This document shows, in pieces, positions 41,601 to 54,636 of a stretch of DNA of 64,000 bases; position 1 is the first letter of the stretch; every line of letters begins with the position of its first letter. The position numbers were made by a program, and so were the translations under genes. The stretch lies in NCBI GenBank assembly GCA_013400155.1, contig VXBM01000010.1:235702-299701 (forward strand). Direction: 5' to 3'. The notes beneath the pieces are model-generated. The model searched no databases and was not told the origin of the DNA. It worked only from the letters and a program-made list of their open reading frames with translations. The DNA comes from Helopsaltes ochotensis. Its lineage: Eukaryota > Chordata > Aves > Passeriformes > Locustellidae.

Positions 41601-44600
41601 TAATTTGACTGAGGTTACCTTTTCTCTCTGTCAGGGAATTTGATTTCCTCAACCTTAAAGAACCAGTATTCAGATGCTAGGACCCAAAGTAAAATCCAGT
41701 GCACTAAAATCTTTGGAGGCTGAAAACCCACCAACCCTGAGAGCAATCCAGCAAAATTACTTTCCAGGCCTGCATAAGGTAGTAAACATCTCCTTTCCTT
41801 ACCTGAAAGCTTCCAGGATTCCTGTTATGAGGTGATAAGCACTTACCTCCTGCCTAGACTGTATTTGCAATTGGATTTAAGGAGGGAATAATTTATACCT
41901 CAGCTGGGTCCCACAAGAAGCCCCAGAAAGTCCAGAATTTAAATTACTGTTTCAGGCTGAATTCCTGTCCATCTTTCCATGTTCTCTAAAGAGTACCCAC
42001 AGTGCTCAGCTCCCTTGAAGTGTAAGGGTGAGGACTATATGAAGGCTGATGCCACAATAAATTAGCATTTCTTTTAGTACATCCCTAAAAATAGCTCTTG
42101 ATGGAATGATATTAGCCTTGAAGGGAATCCCTCACTCTCAGGGCTGCTGTTCATGGACGAGCTTTCACCAGATGTGAAATGAGGACAGTGTTGTGAGAGT
42201 CTGGATGAACATTTCAGAGGTGGGTGCTGATCCTTTGGGTTTGAATTGTCCTGTTGGAAGAGGGGGCAGTGTGGAACAGAGATGTTTTCGCCTTTTTCCT
42301 GTTACTCAGCAGTATGACTTAGAACCTCTGAAAAATCTAAGCATGAACAGCTAGTGGACTCAAATTCTGTATTCCCTGTATCTCCCCACCAATGTACCAC
42401 ACCATTTGCACATGGAAGTGATCATGTGAGAAAGCATCAAGAGCACTATGCCAAGCTTCCTGTCCTTTTTCTTGTTGCTGGTATTGTCATTGATTAATCC
42501 CTGTGTACAACATATCACAATCCACTCATAATTCATCTGAATTTTGTATTTTCCTAGTATATAATCTCCTCTGCTGTGAGTATTCAATTGTTGGCCTGAC
42601 TGTGAGCATTGAACCAGTTCCTGAAGTGATGGAAATAGTCTACAGGCCTCTGCAATTTGAGACCAGTTCTGCTTCATCTGTAGTGCCCATATTAATTCGA
42701 GATATCCCATCTATAAATTGGCAACATGAAGCCTTTTAATTTGTATTTAACATAAACAGTGTTGTCAGATATATATTTTCTCCAAAAGATGGAGAAGAAA
42801 AGGTTTTTATCATCAGTGTATTTCCAAATGTTCTTAATAAAACGGAGTAACTTCAGCTTTAAGTCTGGTGGCACATGTATGTAATATTAACAAAACCAGC
42901 TGGAAACCAGACTCCTAGTGTTACTTTAGTCGAAAATTAGAAAGGTTTGATCCAGCTGAGCAATGTTCTCAAAGTGCTGAATACCCTTATCTTCCAGAAC
43001 TTTAATGAAGTTGAAAGCACTGAATTAACTAGATTGACCTGGCATGAATTAATCGAGACATCCCATCAGCCATTTAGCAGAGTAAAGCTGAGCAATGTTT
43101 GAGTGGTCAGATCTCATTGTATAAGATAGTGCTCCAATTCTCAACAGGAAAGTTATGTATCTGGGGTAGTACATGATGATTTTGTGCTTGATGGATGAGT
43201 AACCTGCAGGATGATGAAATAACTGGTGAAAAAGGCTTTAATTCAACTAGCTTTTAGAAACTTCAGGTGGTTTTTTTGGTTTTGGTTTTTTTTTTATGAG
43301 CAACATGCATTATTTAGCTAATTGGTACTTTAGTCCCTTCTATGGGCACTAATTATGGTAGTTTGAAAAGTGCATTGGAAAGAAATATATATCCTGTTCA
43401 TCATTGCCATGTGCATTGTATCACAAGAAAATGGAGACAAATACACCATTTTAGGTCATATACCATTAGAAAATGGCACTCTGAAAATCCTGCAGCTACT
43501 GAAATTCTGAGAAAATGATGATCTGTACTCACCAAGTCAATGAGAGCTGACTCATGCTTATGTTGCAAATAGCTGCTGCACTGAAAGGGTACAATCAGCC
43601 CTATAATATAAATGTGAATTGCATATGCCCACACCTTCAGTTACATCAAAAATATGCCATTGTATCTCAAAAACACTTTTATCAATGTTCTGCAGGTACT
43701 TGGAAAGAAACTATGTTATAGTGGAGTTGAATCCAGATGGTGTAGGAGGAGGGCTAGGACATCTTCTGCAGGAGTTCTTGGGCCTTGAAACTCCATCCCA
43801 GAAGAAGTTCCCAAAGCAAAGCCCCTATGAATTTAGGAACAGGATACACATTTTGAATACAATTATACTACAGTATGTGTTTTACAGTACATATGCATCC
43901 TAATGTACAGAGCAGAAGAATAGGAAAGTATTTTTTTTCCTCTGGTGGAAGTCATATTGCTTTATAATTTTGTTTGTCATTTATGTACCTGCTTCATCAT
44001 GGACAATACAGGTTAGCATTTGGATGGCACAAGCTTTTCATTTAGGTGTAAACACAGGCATATGCAAAAGCCTGTGCAGTCTGTGTCAGAGTGTCTTAGA
44101 TTCACACCTGCTCCCTCCATATTCCTGCAGCTGTTGTGCTGCTTGGTTTAAGCAGCAGCTCTTGAAGCATTATTTGTGTCTCTGTGTCTAGCCAGGACCT
44201 CCTTCCAGCTGACCAGCCTTCCAGGTACACGCAGAGCACGTGGCCAGATGTGCTTGGAACATAAAAAGTGCTAATGGTCCCAAGATATCCATGAGTTAAC
44301 ACACAGGAGCTGCTCTTTGGGACTGCTTCTTTGCAGCTGCATAGGCATAGCCAGGGACTTTGAGAGGAAATGCTTGGGGTTTGGAGTGGTTCCCTGAATT
44401 TTCCATTAGTTCCTAAGGAGTTAGAACTGTACCTACAAAAGGTGAAGCTATTTGTCTCTTCAGAATATTTGCTGAACCACATAACAGAATAATCTCTGAC
44501 ATATTTCTGTTGAATTGTGGTTTTTATGGGCAAAGACATTATAAATTCTTATTAAAAGAAGAATCATGTAAAAATAGAGATTACATTGGAGATAGTATGT

Positions 44601-45414
44601 CCAAAATTCTGCATGTTTGACAGTGATAAATTAGACCATTTAACATATCAAAAGTTTAGTCACATTTCAAGAGAATCCCTACAACTAGTAAGTTCTATAA
44701 CTTAATGAAGGCACAGAGAAACTGGAGTGCAAAATCCAATTAAAAAAGAATGTATTTTTAAAGAAAAGCAAGAGGATATAGCATGGTTTATATATTTAGT
44801 CCATGTATTCTCCCATGAGTAAAGTATATTCCTGAGTGAGCAGGAAAATTTTCAGTTTATGGTCACTTCCTTAATTTGTTTGAATTTATTCATCATAAAA
44901 TATGTCATGAGAAGATGCATGGCACCTGTTGCTTCTATTGTTGGCAAGAATAGAGAGGAGGCTGCATGTTATATACTGAGGAATGCCACTTCTGAGACTA
45001 ATATTGAGTCTAATGCCTTTTCACACACTGAAAAGATAGCAGAAACGACTGCTCTTGTGAGGTACTGTTTCCTCACATGCTTTCTGGTTTTGTTGTTAGA
45101 GAGCCTCTGGCAGAAGTCATGCTAGCTATAAAAAATTGGTGACAGGGACTTAGCTCTTTGCATCACAAGCAGCAGAAGTTCTTGACATTTCTTGTAATGT
45201 GCACCAGACATGCCTTCACCAGGTATTAAAAATTAACCTAATCCTGCAGCTGAGTCTTTTCAGAGTTTGTCTGCCTTTGGGAGTTCTGTAGTGGCAGAGG
45301 AAAAAGAAAAAAGCAGGGGAAAACAACAAGAATAAAAAATAAGCAATCAGCCTTGACTCAGAAAAAAGTTTCTCTTCCTCTAAGACTATTGGAAACTTCT
45401 CAGTTTGCTTTATC
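38601..45414. other. Non-coding, with a C-rich patch at 40.43-40.64 kb
   Basis: Mostly AT-rich sequence without recognisable exons. The segment 40430-40640 is C-rich on the plus strand and stands out sharply from its surroundings. It has short acceptor-like pyrimidine tracts ending in CAG or TAG, but no good donor or coding signal was found. A run of 12 T lies near 41224-41235 and a G/T-rich tract near 43268-43297. The 145-codon minus frame at 44102-44539 has no recognisable domain. Confidence 0.5.
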
Positions 45415-45530
45415 GAATCATAGAATTATTTAGGTTGGAAAGGACCTTTGAATCCAGCCATTAACTGCACTGCTAAGTCCACTGCTAAAACATGTCCCTT
45501 AGTGCCACATCTACATGACTTTTAAATACC
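45415..45530 (-). mobile_element. CR1 LINE 3'-end fragment
   Basis: The plus strand starts with AATCATAGAATTATTTAGGT followed by TGGAAAGGACCTTTGAATCC, the complement of a CR1 3' terminus including one ATTCTATG tail unit. It continues to the region of ACATCTACATGACTTTTAAA. About 115 bases remain, so this is a heavily 5'-truncated copy. Confidence 0.92.
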
Positions 45531-47177
45531 AGGATTGGAAGTAATGTCTTTGCAATAGCAGCTCACAATTCAGGCTGTTGCTCTGAATGCAGTGCTGTAG
45601 GGTCATAAAAGTTTACTCAGGGAACATGAAACTTCAGAATTCTGTTGCACCCTCAGTATTCAGTGGGTCGTGGCTCCTTACTTTTTATACCCTTCCCCAG
45701 AGCTCTTTGGATTGACAGGGACTCTTTTCTAGTGTCTGGTGTGTATGATGATCATGACCCTGGCTTCTGGAACTTTGTCTACAAGACAGCATTTTGCTAC
45801 AAGCATTATGCGGTTGTCAGTTCACAATGTCCTTTATAATACAAGCCTGTTATTACAAGCTCACTAGGTATAAAAATTCCAGAAAAAGTTTAATGGCATT
45901 TTTTCTGTCCAGGGATTCTGTCACCCACTGTCACCACAGCAGTGTCTGCAGCAGCAGTGCTGAACAAAGGTACCACACAGACACAAAGATGCAATGGAAC
46001 TTCCCAGTGCAGTCATCTGTCACTGATGGCTTATCTCCAAAGCAGCACGTGTGGTGCCTGAACAGCATCTATCCCATTCCCACCATCATTTGCAGAGCCC
46101 AGCTGTGGTGTTATGTGTCCTGCCTCAACTCTGATTCTTTATTATTCATCAGCCCTTCTTCCTAGGCTCAACAGAGAGACACAGAGATAGCAAAAAATAG
46201 TTCCAAAAAAGGCAGTTTTTGCGTTTTTCTTTCCTCTTGGGAAATCCATCTGAAAGATTCAAGAGGAGACAGCAGGACCCACAGTGAACACATGTACATA
46301 AAGTACACTCTGCATCCTCACTATCCTTACAAACTTCAGCTGTTGCCAGTAAACATCTACCTTGCTTGTGAGAGCTGAAAACGTATCACAGATCCAAGAG
46401 GTGTTGAGATAGATGAGCTAAAACTCCTTACTAGTTATACCCAAGGGGATAATGGGTGAAGACAACCAGCCTCCATCAGGATAAAAAGGCCCGTAGAGTT
46501 AAATTCTCCTTTGGACCTCAGTAGAGACAAAGACATAAAGAAAATAGTTAAAATAAAAAAATATGGTCTAATTTCTCAAGAAAGTGAGATTAGAGGAGTT
46601 TAACAGTGAAAATGATAGGAATCGGAACAAAAAGAAAAGAGTTAACTTTTCCTCCTTTTTCCTACATTTGCAAATCATTAAGCTCTGACAAAAGCCCTCC
46701 AGATATCAGGGCACTCTTTTCTTCACACATAGCCTGCGAGAATTGTTCCCTATTTTGTACCATGGAATAATTCAACAATAATAGCACTCGAGTTACTTTG
46801 CCAGTGCCTACAAAGCTCCTTCTGTTTTGGGATTAGGAACTGATGGTCTAGAATTGGCTTTACATCCTTCACACATCAGGTTCTGTGTCAAGTCTTGGCT
46901 TGTCTTTTTGGTTCTACTTCTTAAGGCTGACAGGCTCTTTGGATTTTTAGCTTTTTTCCAAAATTTTCAGAATTGCTACTAGCAGTATCTAATCATGTTT
47001 CAGCCTTGAGTTTTCAAGGTATGAAGTGTACATAGGCAGGTATTAATTCTTCATCCTTATGGAAGTTTTCTGCTTCTGTGTAAATAAAGCACCTCAATTT
47101 TATATGATTAGTCTAAAACCCAGTAATTTCAAGTTAAGAGCATTATTTTTTCTATAAGTTTTTATATATATTTCTGT
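45531..47177. other. Non-coding, no gene recognised
   Basis: No repeat family or exon is recognised. The longest frame (123 codons, plus, 45794-46165) has no recognisable domain. Confidence 0.55.
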
Positions 47178-47182
47178 CTTCC
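47178..47182. repeat. Target-site duplication, left copy
   Basis: CTTCC directly precedes the LTR and is repeated directly after it at 47738-47742. A 5-bp duplication is what integrase of ERVL-like and some class I elements makes. Confidence 0.8.
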
Positions 47183-47288
47183 TTTCATGGTTTAACCCCA
47201 GCCAGCATCCAAGCCCCACTCCCCAGTGGGACTGGGGAGAAAGTTGGAAGGATAAAGCTGGAAAACTCCTGAGTTAGGATAAATACAG

Positions 47289-47294
47289 TTTAAT
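47289..47294 (-). terminator. LTR polyadenylation-type signal
   Basis: ATTAAA on the minus strand lies downstream of the TATA-like box in the LTR sense direction, as expected for the R region of this LTR type. Confidence 0.45.
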
Positions 47295-47468
47295 ATGGAA
47301 ATGCAAAAGTGGGTCAGACAAGCAAAGCAAGGAATTAATTCACTGCTTCCCATGGGCAGGCAGGAGCTCAGCCATCTCCAGGAGAGCAGGGCCCCATCAC
47401 ATGGGATGGTGAGCTGGGGGACAAACACCATCACTGCAAACAGCCCTTCTTCCTCTTTCTTCCTCCCA

Positions 47469-47476
47469 CTTTATAG
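47469..47476 (-). promoter_or_regulatory. LTR TATA-like box
   Basis: CTATAAAG on the minus strand sits about 260 bases from the LTR 5' end and 175 bases upstream of the ATTAAA signal, which is a sensible place for the viral core promoter. Whether it is still active cannot be judged from sequence. Confidence 0.55.
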
Positions 47477-47737
47477 ACTGAGCATGCTGTCACATGGTCT
47501 AAAATACCCCTTTGGTCAGCTGAGGTCACTTCCTCCCTGCAGTGTCTCCTCCCAGCCTCCTCGCCAGTGTGGCAGTACAAAAAGCAGAAAAGGCCTTGGC
47601 TATCTCTGTGAGCCCTCTTCAGCAATAACAAAACTGTTTCTAGATTGTCAATACTGTCTTCAGCATAAATCCAAAGTACAGTCCTATACCAGCCACTATG
47701 AAAAAAAATTAATTGTACCTCAGCCAAAACCAGCACA

Positions 47738-47742
47738 CTTCC
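47738..47742. repeat. Target-site duplication, right copy
   Basis: CTTCC is identical to 47178-47182 on the other side of the LTR, which fixes both LTR boundaries. Confidence 0.8.
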
Positions 47743-49350
47743 CGCCCTGTATCATAGTTTCTCTCCTATCTTAATTTTCCAATTGATTATTGACTGACGC
47801 TCATCCCCAGTTCCTAAGAACAGAATGGTTCAGAAGGTGGTTTGTAAGCCAGATCTGGGCTCCAATTTGTGTCATAAATATCATCATGTTTTCTCTTCTA
47901 GCTTCAGTGTACTCACAGATCCAACGATCTTTGTCCTTCTTACCTACCTGTATCTAACAGTTACAATGGGAAGGCTGGTGACCAATTGCTCTGTCCCTTA
48001 CTCAGTGGCCACAGGTCAATATTTAGAGGTTGAACCCACTTAATGCATGGAATTTTTTCTTATCATCTTCCTTGATAATAGTGGAAGACTCAGGTCCATG
48101 GGATTTGGTTCTCATGCTTTTGACTTGGTGGAAAGGAAAGGGAACTTCCATTTACCTTTTCTGTTTTATTAAGAACACCAAACCAGGAAAAAATGGGAAG
48201 AAGTTATCTTATTACCATTGTCAATATGCTGAAAATCTGCAGCCCTCGTTGCTCTGCGTCTCCCAAATCCAGAGACTTGCACAGCCTCCCCAAAGGAGAT
48301 GTTAGAGGAGTCCTCCCAGGTGCATGGGGACTCAAAAGCAAGAAGAAAACCAGAAGTTTTGTCAATACCATTTTAGTTCAATATTGCACATAGGCATCAC
48401 CTGATGCAAAAAAAAAAGTTATATTTCTGTCATTACTGAAGTCAATTTGGCTGCCACACTGTTTTCATCTAGATAAAAGGAAGTGCTCTGAGAATGTCCA
48501 TCTTTATAAGAATGATGATTGCATTACTATAATACATTTCAGCTGAAAGCACTTCACAAAGCACAGAGCTTTACAAGCATAGATATTTAAGCCTCTATAG
48601 TTAGAGAAAAATAATGGTCATATTAAAGCACAATCCACAGAAGTGGGAAGAATACACAAGGCATAGAAATTTCTTGTAATACAAAAAAAAAGGATAGAAG
48701 GGGTGCTTTTTGGTCTTCATGCCATTCAATATCCTGCATTCAATTTGCTACCATGTAAATAAAAAAGCCCCACCCAAATTCAAAAAATACCTCTTCCAAA
48801 TTTACCTTCATTTACAGCAAAATTTATCACCTCATTGACTTCTTGTTTAATTTAGCTTTAACAGTTGTTTTCTTCAGTAGTCTACACTTAACTATTCTTC
48901 TTTTCAACTTACATGAAATTCTCAGTTGCTGAACTGGTAAAGGAGATCTGGTCCTGTGTACTTAAGGTATATAAAATCCTTGTCATAATTATTTTTGGCA
49001 CTTTGATCTCTCAGACTGAAAGGCCTATGAGGTATAATTCAAATTTTGACAAATTTTGACACTTGTAACAGCAAAAAAACCACAAGAGTGTTCTGAACTT
49101 GAATTTTTGCTGTTCGTATTTTGCTAGTCACGCTCGATGTACTTGAGAAATGAACTCTTGCATTGGTTTTTATGGAATTGTACAGATAAATATAAATTTA
49201 CTCTTAATTTTTCCTGGGAAAGATTATTTCGAACACTTGGAAATTATAGCACCTCCTGCTGAATATAATTGGAAACAGCCATAGGTGACATGATTATTTT
49301 TTATTTTTGATGCTTACCTTACATTATTTGGTTTAGCTTGACCTTTAGTG

Positions 49351-49371
49351 TGTCACATGCATGATGTGACA
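49351..49371. repeat. Short inverted repeat
   Basis: TGTCACAT and ATGTGACA form a perfect 8-bp inverted repeat separated by GCATG. It could be a dimeric protein-binding site, or chance. Confidence 0.6.
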
Positions 49372-52300
49372 TATACAATTAAAACCAGTTTCATTTTACA
49401 TCATTTACAACAACTGATAAAAGGAGCATAGCTTGTTTGTGAAAGAAATAGTTTATCATCAAAAAACTTCAAATTATGCTTGCTTTCATCACTTCCTTTA
49501 TGAAACTCAAGAATTAAAACAATCTGCAGTGCTAAAAATGATTTTTAAAAATTGCAATAGGTACATTATTTTCTAATTTGGTAATAGATATCTTGATTTC
49601 TGGTCTAAATACCCTTCACTGCCTTGAAGAATTTTTTACTGAACACCTTAAGAAATTGTTGCCATTATAAATTTTACACATCATTTAAATCTGGGTGAAG
49701 AAATACAGCATCATTGTAATACTGCAATGGAATCTGGCCAACTATATTTTGTCTATCTCATCTCCCACTCTATGTCTCAACCTTTCCAGCTTGGTGACCT
49801 CTATTCAAAGTAAAGAATTTTCACACTCTTCTAGATTTAGTATTAAAGAAAGAACAAAAAAAGAAGAAATATTAACAATGATAAACCTGTGTAAATTGGA
49901 AGTGTGTCTGTGTTTTGAAAAGCTAATGCATAATGTTCAGCCTTGAAAGATAGAAGCTTTATGGAATAAAATATTCAGTTCTTTATATTAGATTTCAATA
50001 TCTAGCATCTTGCAAGTTTCTCCTAATTACCTTTTCATAATCCATGGGAGCTCCAGAAAACCTCCAAAGTTCATGAATTGCAACTGTGAAATATTTGTAA
50101 AAATAATATACCATATGCATGGAAAGAATTAAATGTTCAGATGGCTGAATTATATCTTTGTAGCGGGGTCTACATAAAAGGATGCAGAAACTGCCAGAGA
50201 TCTAGGCCAGTATCCAAAAAGAAGTCAATAAATTTTTCCCAAGAACTGCATCCTAGTAAGTATAACTAAATGGAAAATAGAACTTTCTGTTTTATGAGCA
50301 CATAGCGAAGACATTGTCCTTTTATATTGAAACTCAAAAATCTTTAACCAAAGAGTTTACCCAATGACTGGGAGAACTTGTAAAACACCAGAGTTTACAG
50401 AAATCCAGTCCAAGGCCTGTTAAGATTGACTCAATTCTGAAAACATGGACCTCAGCCTTGCTTTGGTCCTCCCAAAGAGTTTACCACCTTGTGTGTCTGA
50501 AGAACATAAGGTACAGGTGATAAACTGACAAAGAATAATGATGTTTAAAAGATGAATAATTAGTTGAGACAAAGCACAAGAAGGCATACTGCTGAGAATT
50601 TAAATAAAACAATAAAATCCTAGTACAATGTAGCTACATTTGTGTGATTGAAGAGCAGTGGTGAGACAAGCAAGATGCAAAAGAATGGAAATAGTAATGG
50701 AAAAAGGGAAGGGGAGGTTCTTGTCAGTAGGTTTTCTTCCAGTAGTTCCTAAAAGGATGGATTATTTTGCCTCTGCAGACTGGAAAATTATTCAAGATCC
50801 AGAAATTTTTGACCACATATCATGCACCCCAGCTACTTGTGTCACATTAGGCTTCAGTTTATTTCCAAATTTATGCCACTTAAAATACAGGCGCTCTGAT
50901 TCCAAGACTGCAAAAAAATTTGCACATATAACTGCAGATTTTTTTCCAGGGGTTTTAGGAAGCCTTAAACAAGAAAAGAATTTTCTTCAGGACCATGTTT
51001 CCATCTTTCTGTTTTCTGTGAAGCTGGTGTGGTCTCTAGATATTGTGGGAAAGGAGCACCGAACCACAGAGACAAATGCCTTTTCTATGTGCAGTAGCAC
51101 TGTACATGGATAATCCTTTAAAGACAGATGGAAATTGTTCCTTCTCCCTTCTAAGCACACTTACATCAGCTGTATAGGTTGTAAAATATGTAGATCATTC
51201 ATGAGCACTCTAGTAAATTTCCAGCACCAGATTTGAACTTTTATTCAATGGTGGATAATCAGAACAGATAAATACTTCCTTACCTCACTGCAGGACAAAG
51301 ATAGCCATCAGCACCCAAAATGAGGACAAAGAGAAGGAACTTTGCCTTTTTAGGTGGCTGCTCAAATTATTAAGAAGCAAAGAATGTTTAAGAGAAAGTT
51401 ATTTTTTCTAGATTAGGATCAATAAATATAAGCAGAAGAGCCAGTTTTCAAGTGATAAATCTCTAAAGCTTAGCATAAAACCTCCAAAAGGACAATTTAT
51501 ACTGTGGAAACCAACCATAATTTTCTTTCTTTATGTGCAAATCAGTCTAAGAAGTTTAATACATAATTCATGTCTGTGAGTAAATTTATTTATTTTCATG
51601 GCATGGAATGATATTGTCTAAATAGAAAGGGATGTGAAAGCACAGCTATTCAGTAGGATCATAAGATAGGATTCATTATCTTCAAATGTATTCTGTGTGT
51701 GTTGCCGATGGATGATTTAATATAATGCAGCTCCATTGCCAGTATTCTTTATGCCACACAAGCTTTAAAAGGCATTATCTGCCTAAAAGGCAGAGATGGC
51801 CTTATTTTGAGCTCTACTTATTATCTGATCTCTGAAAGTGAAGGGAGGAAAAGTCCACAGACTTTAAAGGTTTTTCACGTTAAAGGGAGATATTGAAACC
51901 CATTAATTTAAAGCTGAGAAATCTTCCAATGGTCATGGGATGTTGAGATGATCTATAAAGGGAAAACTTTTTAATTTAAATTCCTACCTACTGCTATTAT
52001 TTTGCCAACAACATTTTCAGCCTAGTTTGTATGAATTCCTGACTTCCTTACTTCACAGTAGACTGTGCTTCAAGAATACCAGCCAAAGATAGGTATCTAG
52101 GTAAAGGCAATGTTATATATCCAGAGCAAAACCACTTTTTAAAAAAAGCAGTCCGGAGTGACTCTTCAGTGGATATTACAGTAACACCAAAGGATCAGGG
52201 ATTCATTCAGTCCTTATCCATTCCTAGGGCTGCAAAACCAGAAGTCATCCTGCAGACCTTGAGAGCTCAAACCTCCCAGCACACACTGGGCTCTGGTGGA

Positions 52301-54573
52301 GAGGGTCTGAGTGGACATTATGCAAAACATCTTGGGTATGATAAACAGGGCATCCTTTTTCTCAAAGTGTTCACAGCTTCTCACCACCCTAGTGATACAC
52401 TGATAGTCTTATCTACGTTGGACAGAACTCAGCTTCTTCATTTGTTTCAGAAAAATGTCGTCCGATAATTCAAGGCCAAGAAACTCTTTGAATTCCAGGT
52501 AGGGAAAAGCAGAATTTCAGGGTGATATTGTTTACTGCAGCCTAAGAGAGATGCAATTTTTTTTTTTTTTTAAGATTCCTGAGGGAGGCAAATAGTCAGG
52601 CCAGCCATAGCTTGTAATAACACTTGGCATGATTACATGAATTTTCATGCTTCCCTAAAATTGTTGGTAACTTCTCAGATTTTGTTTGGTTGTCCTGTAT
52701 GAAGCATCTTGTATGAGTTACATGCTTGGATATTTCAAGCATGGTAAGAATAGAGGATTTATTTAATTTAAAAGGTCCAGATTTTTGTTACAGCCTTGTA
52801 GTTTTGATGCATTTCATGCAGAATTTGGCTAGAGTGGAGTTATTTCAGGTTTTTTATTGAAGTTGTTTTCCCACAAAACAATGTGGTATCCTGTAACAGG
52901 CCTATTTCTTGCTCAGTGCCAATTCATTGCATCCAGAAGCTGATGTCTGAGCTGAAAATACAGAAGTCAACATTATTTAAGGCTGTTTTGATCTCCATGA
53001 CATTGTTGGCTGCAACTTCTTATCCCAGTAGTATTGTCATTGAGGGTACAGGAATGACCTGCTGGAGAATTTCCAAATAGGCTTGTGCTTGTGATTCATT
53101 ATTCATTAAAGGAGACAATCTATACAAGGTTTTTAGGGTAGTCTAGTATGATGTGCTATTTCTTCTTCATCCCTTGTTGTTTTTTTTTTCTGCTGATTAG
53201 AAACAGAGTCTGATTTTTCTGAGATTGAAGGCCAGCTTGATTAAAACAAAAGGCAAGAATATGACTTTAAAAAATGAAAGGCCTTGTTTCGCAAGGAGAA
53301 ATTTGTGATGTGTAGAGTGAGTTTAAGTGACAGAACTCAAACCAAGAGCCATGTTCTCAGCATGCAGATTCTTACTTGCTGGTCCTTGTTCCATCCCAGT
53401 ACCAAGACAGAGGTGGTTCTAGAATGGCTTTTCTCATTGCCCTTGGATGAAGGGCAGAGCACTAGAAGGTGATATTTGATTCCCCAGGTCAAAAAAAACC
53501 AGACAGGTGACTCTGAATTGACAACGACAATGAGCACCTCTGTTGGGCAAATCTCCTGATAAAATAACTGGATTATTTATGATGATGATGAATATTGTGA
53601 AGTGAAAAGTATAATTAGTGAAAAAGTATTAATACACAAATTATTAAAGGAAAATAAACTAGTGAAAGAGAAAATGATAAAGTCAAAGAAATGAACTTTC
53701 TACAATTACTAAAGTTATTCTGAGGTCTGTTTTGTACTTGAATGTAACAGCCATTTTGCAAAAAGCTAAAGAAGGACATTCCTTCTCTCATACTAAGCCT
53801 CTCTGAGACAAACAAATGTAATAAGTGATGTGAGTCAGCACTTCATTCACTATCCAAAATTTAAGAATGCAATCTACTCAGTTTAGTTTTGATTAGTCAT
53901 ATACCTCAATTGAGAATAGCAAATGCATAATTTTAATATAAATATTTAATGTTTGTACTCTATAAGTAATGACTAGTGATACTGAATGTCAAATTTTGGA
54001 TAATACAGATGTCATTTTCTAGGGCATCTGTGACTTTTTGGAAGTGCTTTATTTGTCCCACACAAAGACTGTAGTTAAACAAATTACCTACAAGTGTGCA
54101 TAGTTTAATGTGTGGATACTCATTGATTTTAGCTTAAAATTTTGATCTTTAAAGCCCTGATTTGTTTAACTGCATTACTGAATTAAGGCAAGAGTTATTT
54201 AAAAAATGTCTTGAACTGAACTCTTTGTGATGCTATAACATTCAATTAAAATTTGTAAATCACTTCCTATAACATCAGCCATTACCCATTAATTTGTACC
54301 TTATTTACTGACAAGCACAGGATGAAAGTCTCTGTACCAGGAGTGGAACACACTACTATGCAATGATTCCATTGTGTACCACCCAAGGAAGAAATGAAGT
54401 TTTGAGGCATTTTCCTATGGCAGCATTTTCCATCGTCGCTAGAACACAGGGCTGTCCCACAACCAGAATGCTGAAAGAGGGAAGTACAGACTAAAAAAGA
54501 GGAAGAAAGTGTTCACAGACTAATGGGGCAGAAAAGACAGGTGTAGAAGTGGGATGTGACATGATTTTCCTAG

Positions 54574-54636
54574 TTTTTTTTTTCATGTTTTTGTTTGTGT
54601 TCGTTGTTTTGTTTTGTTTGTCTTGTTTTGTTTTAG
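54574..54636. repeat. T-rich (TTTTG)n-like simple repeat
   Basis: About 63 bases are T runs separated by single G (TTTTG and TTTG units), with only occasional C. The tract ends in TTTTAG followed by GTAA. Confidence 0.85.

Larger units (their letters stand above)
47183..47737 (-). mobile_element. Solo LTR of an avian endogenous retrovirus
   Basis: This 555-bp element matches, from memory, a widespread avian LTR whose sense end begins TGT-CTGGTTT-GGCTG and whose other end reads GGCTGGGGTTAAACCA. Here those ends lie at 47737 (TGTGCTGGTTTTGGCTGAGG on the minus strand) and near 47183-47205. The sense orientation is therefore minus. In that orientation a TATA-like CTATAAAG lies at 47476-47469 and an ATTAAA poly(A)-type signal at 47294-47289, in the correct order for U3 then R. 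No gag, pol or env remnant flanks it, so it is a solo LTR left by recombination between two LTRs. The terminal base pair at 47183-47184 is changed from the expected TG. Assignment to the ERVL class rests mainly on the 5-bp duplication and is uncertain. The 159-codon frame at 47295-47774 is an artefact. Confidence 0.88.

Noticed and set aside
44102..44539. 145-codon minus-strand frame
   Set aside because: No domain is recognised, and another frame is open on the opposite strand at 43970-44191.
47295..47774. 159-codon plus-strand frame
   Set aside because: It lies almost wholly inside the solo LTR, antisense to its transcription direction, and has no domain.
50658..51113. 151-codon plus-strand frame
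   Set aside because: No recognisable domain, no splice or promoter context, and its length is within what chance gives in 64 kb read in six frames. A BLASTP hit to any conserved protein would overturn this.
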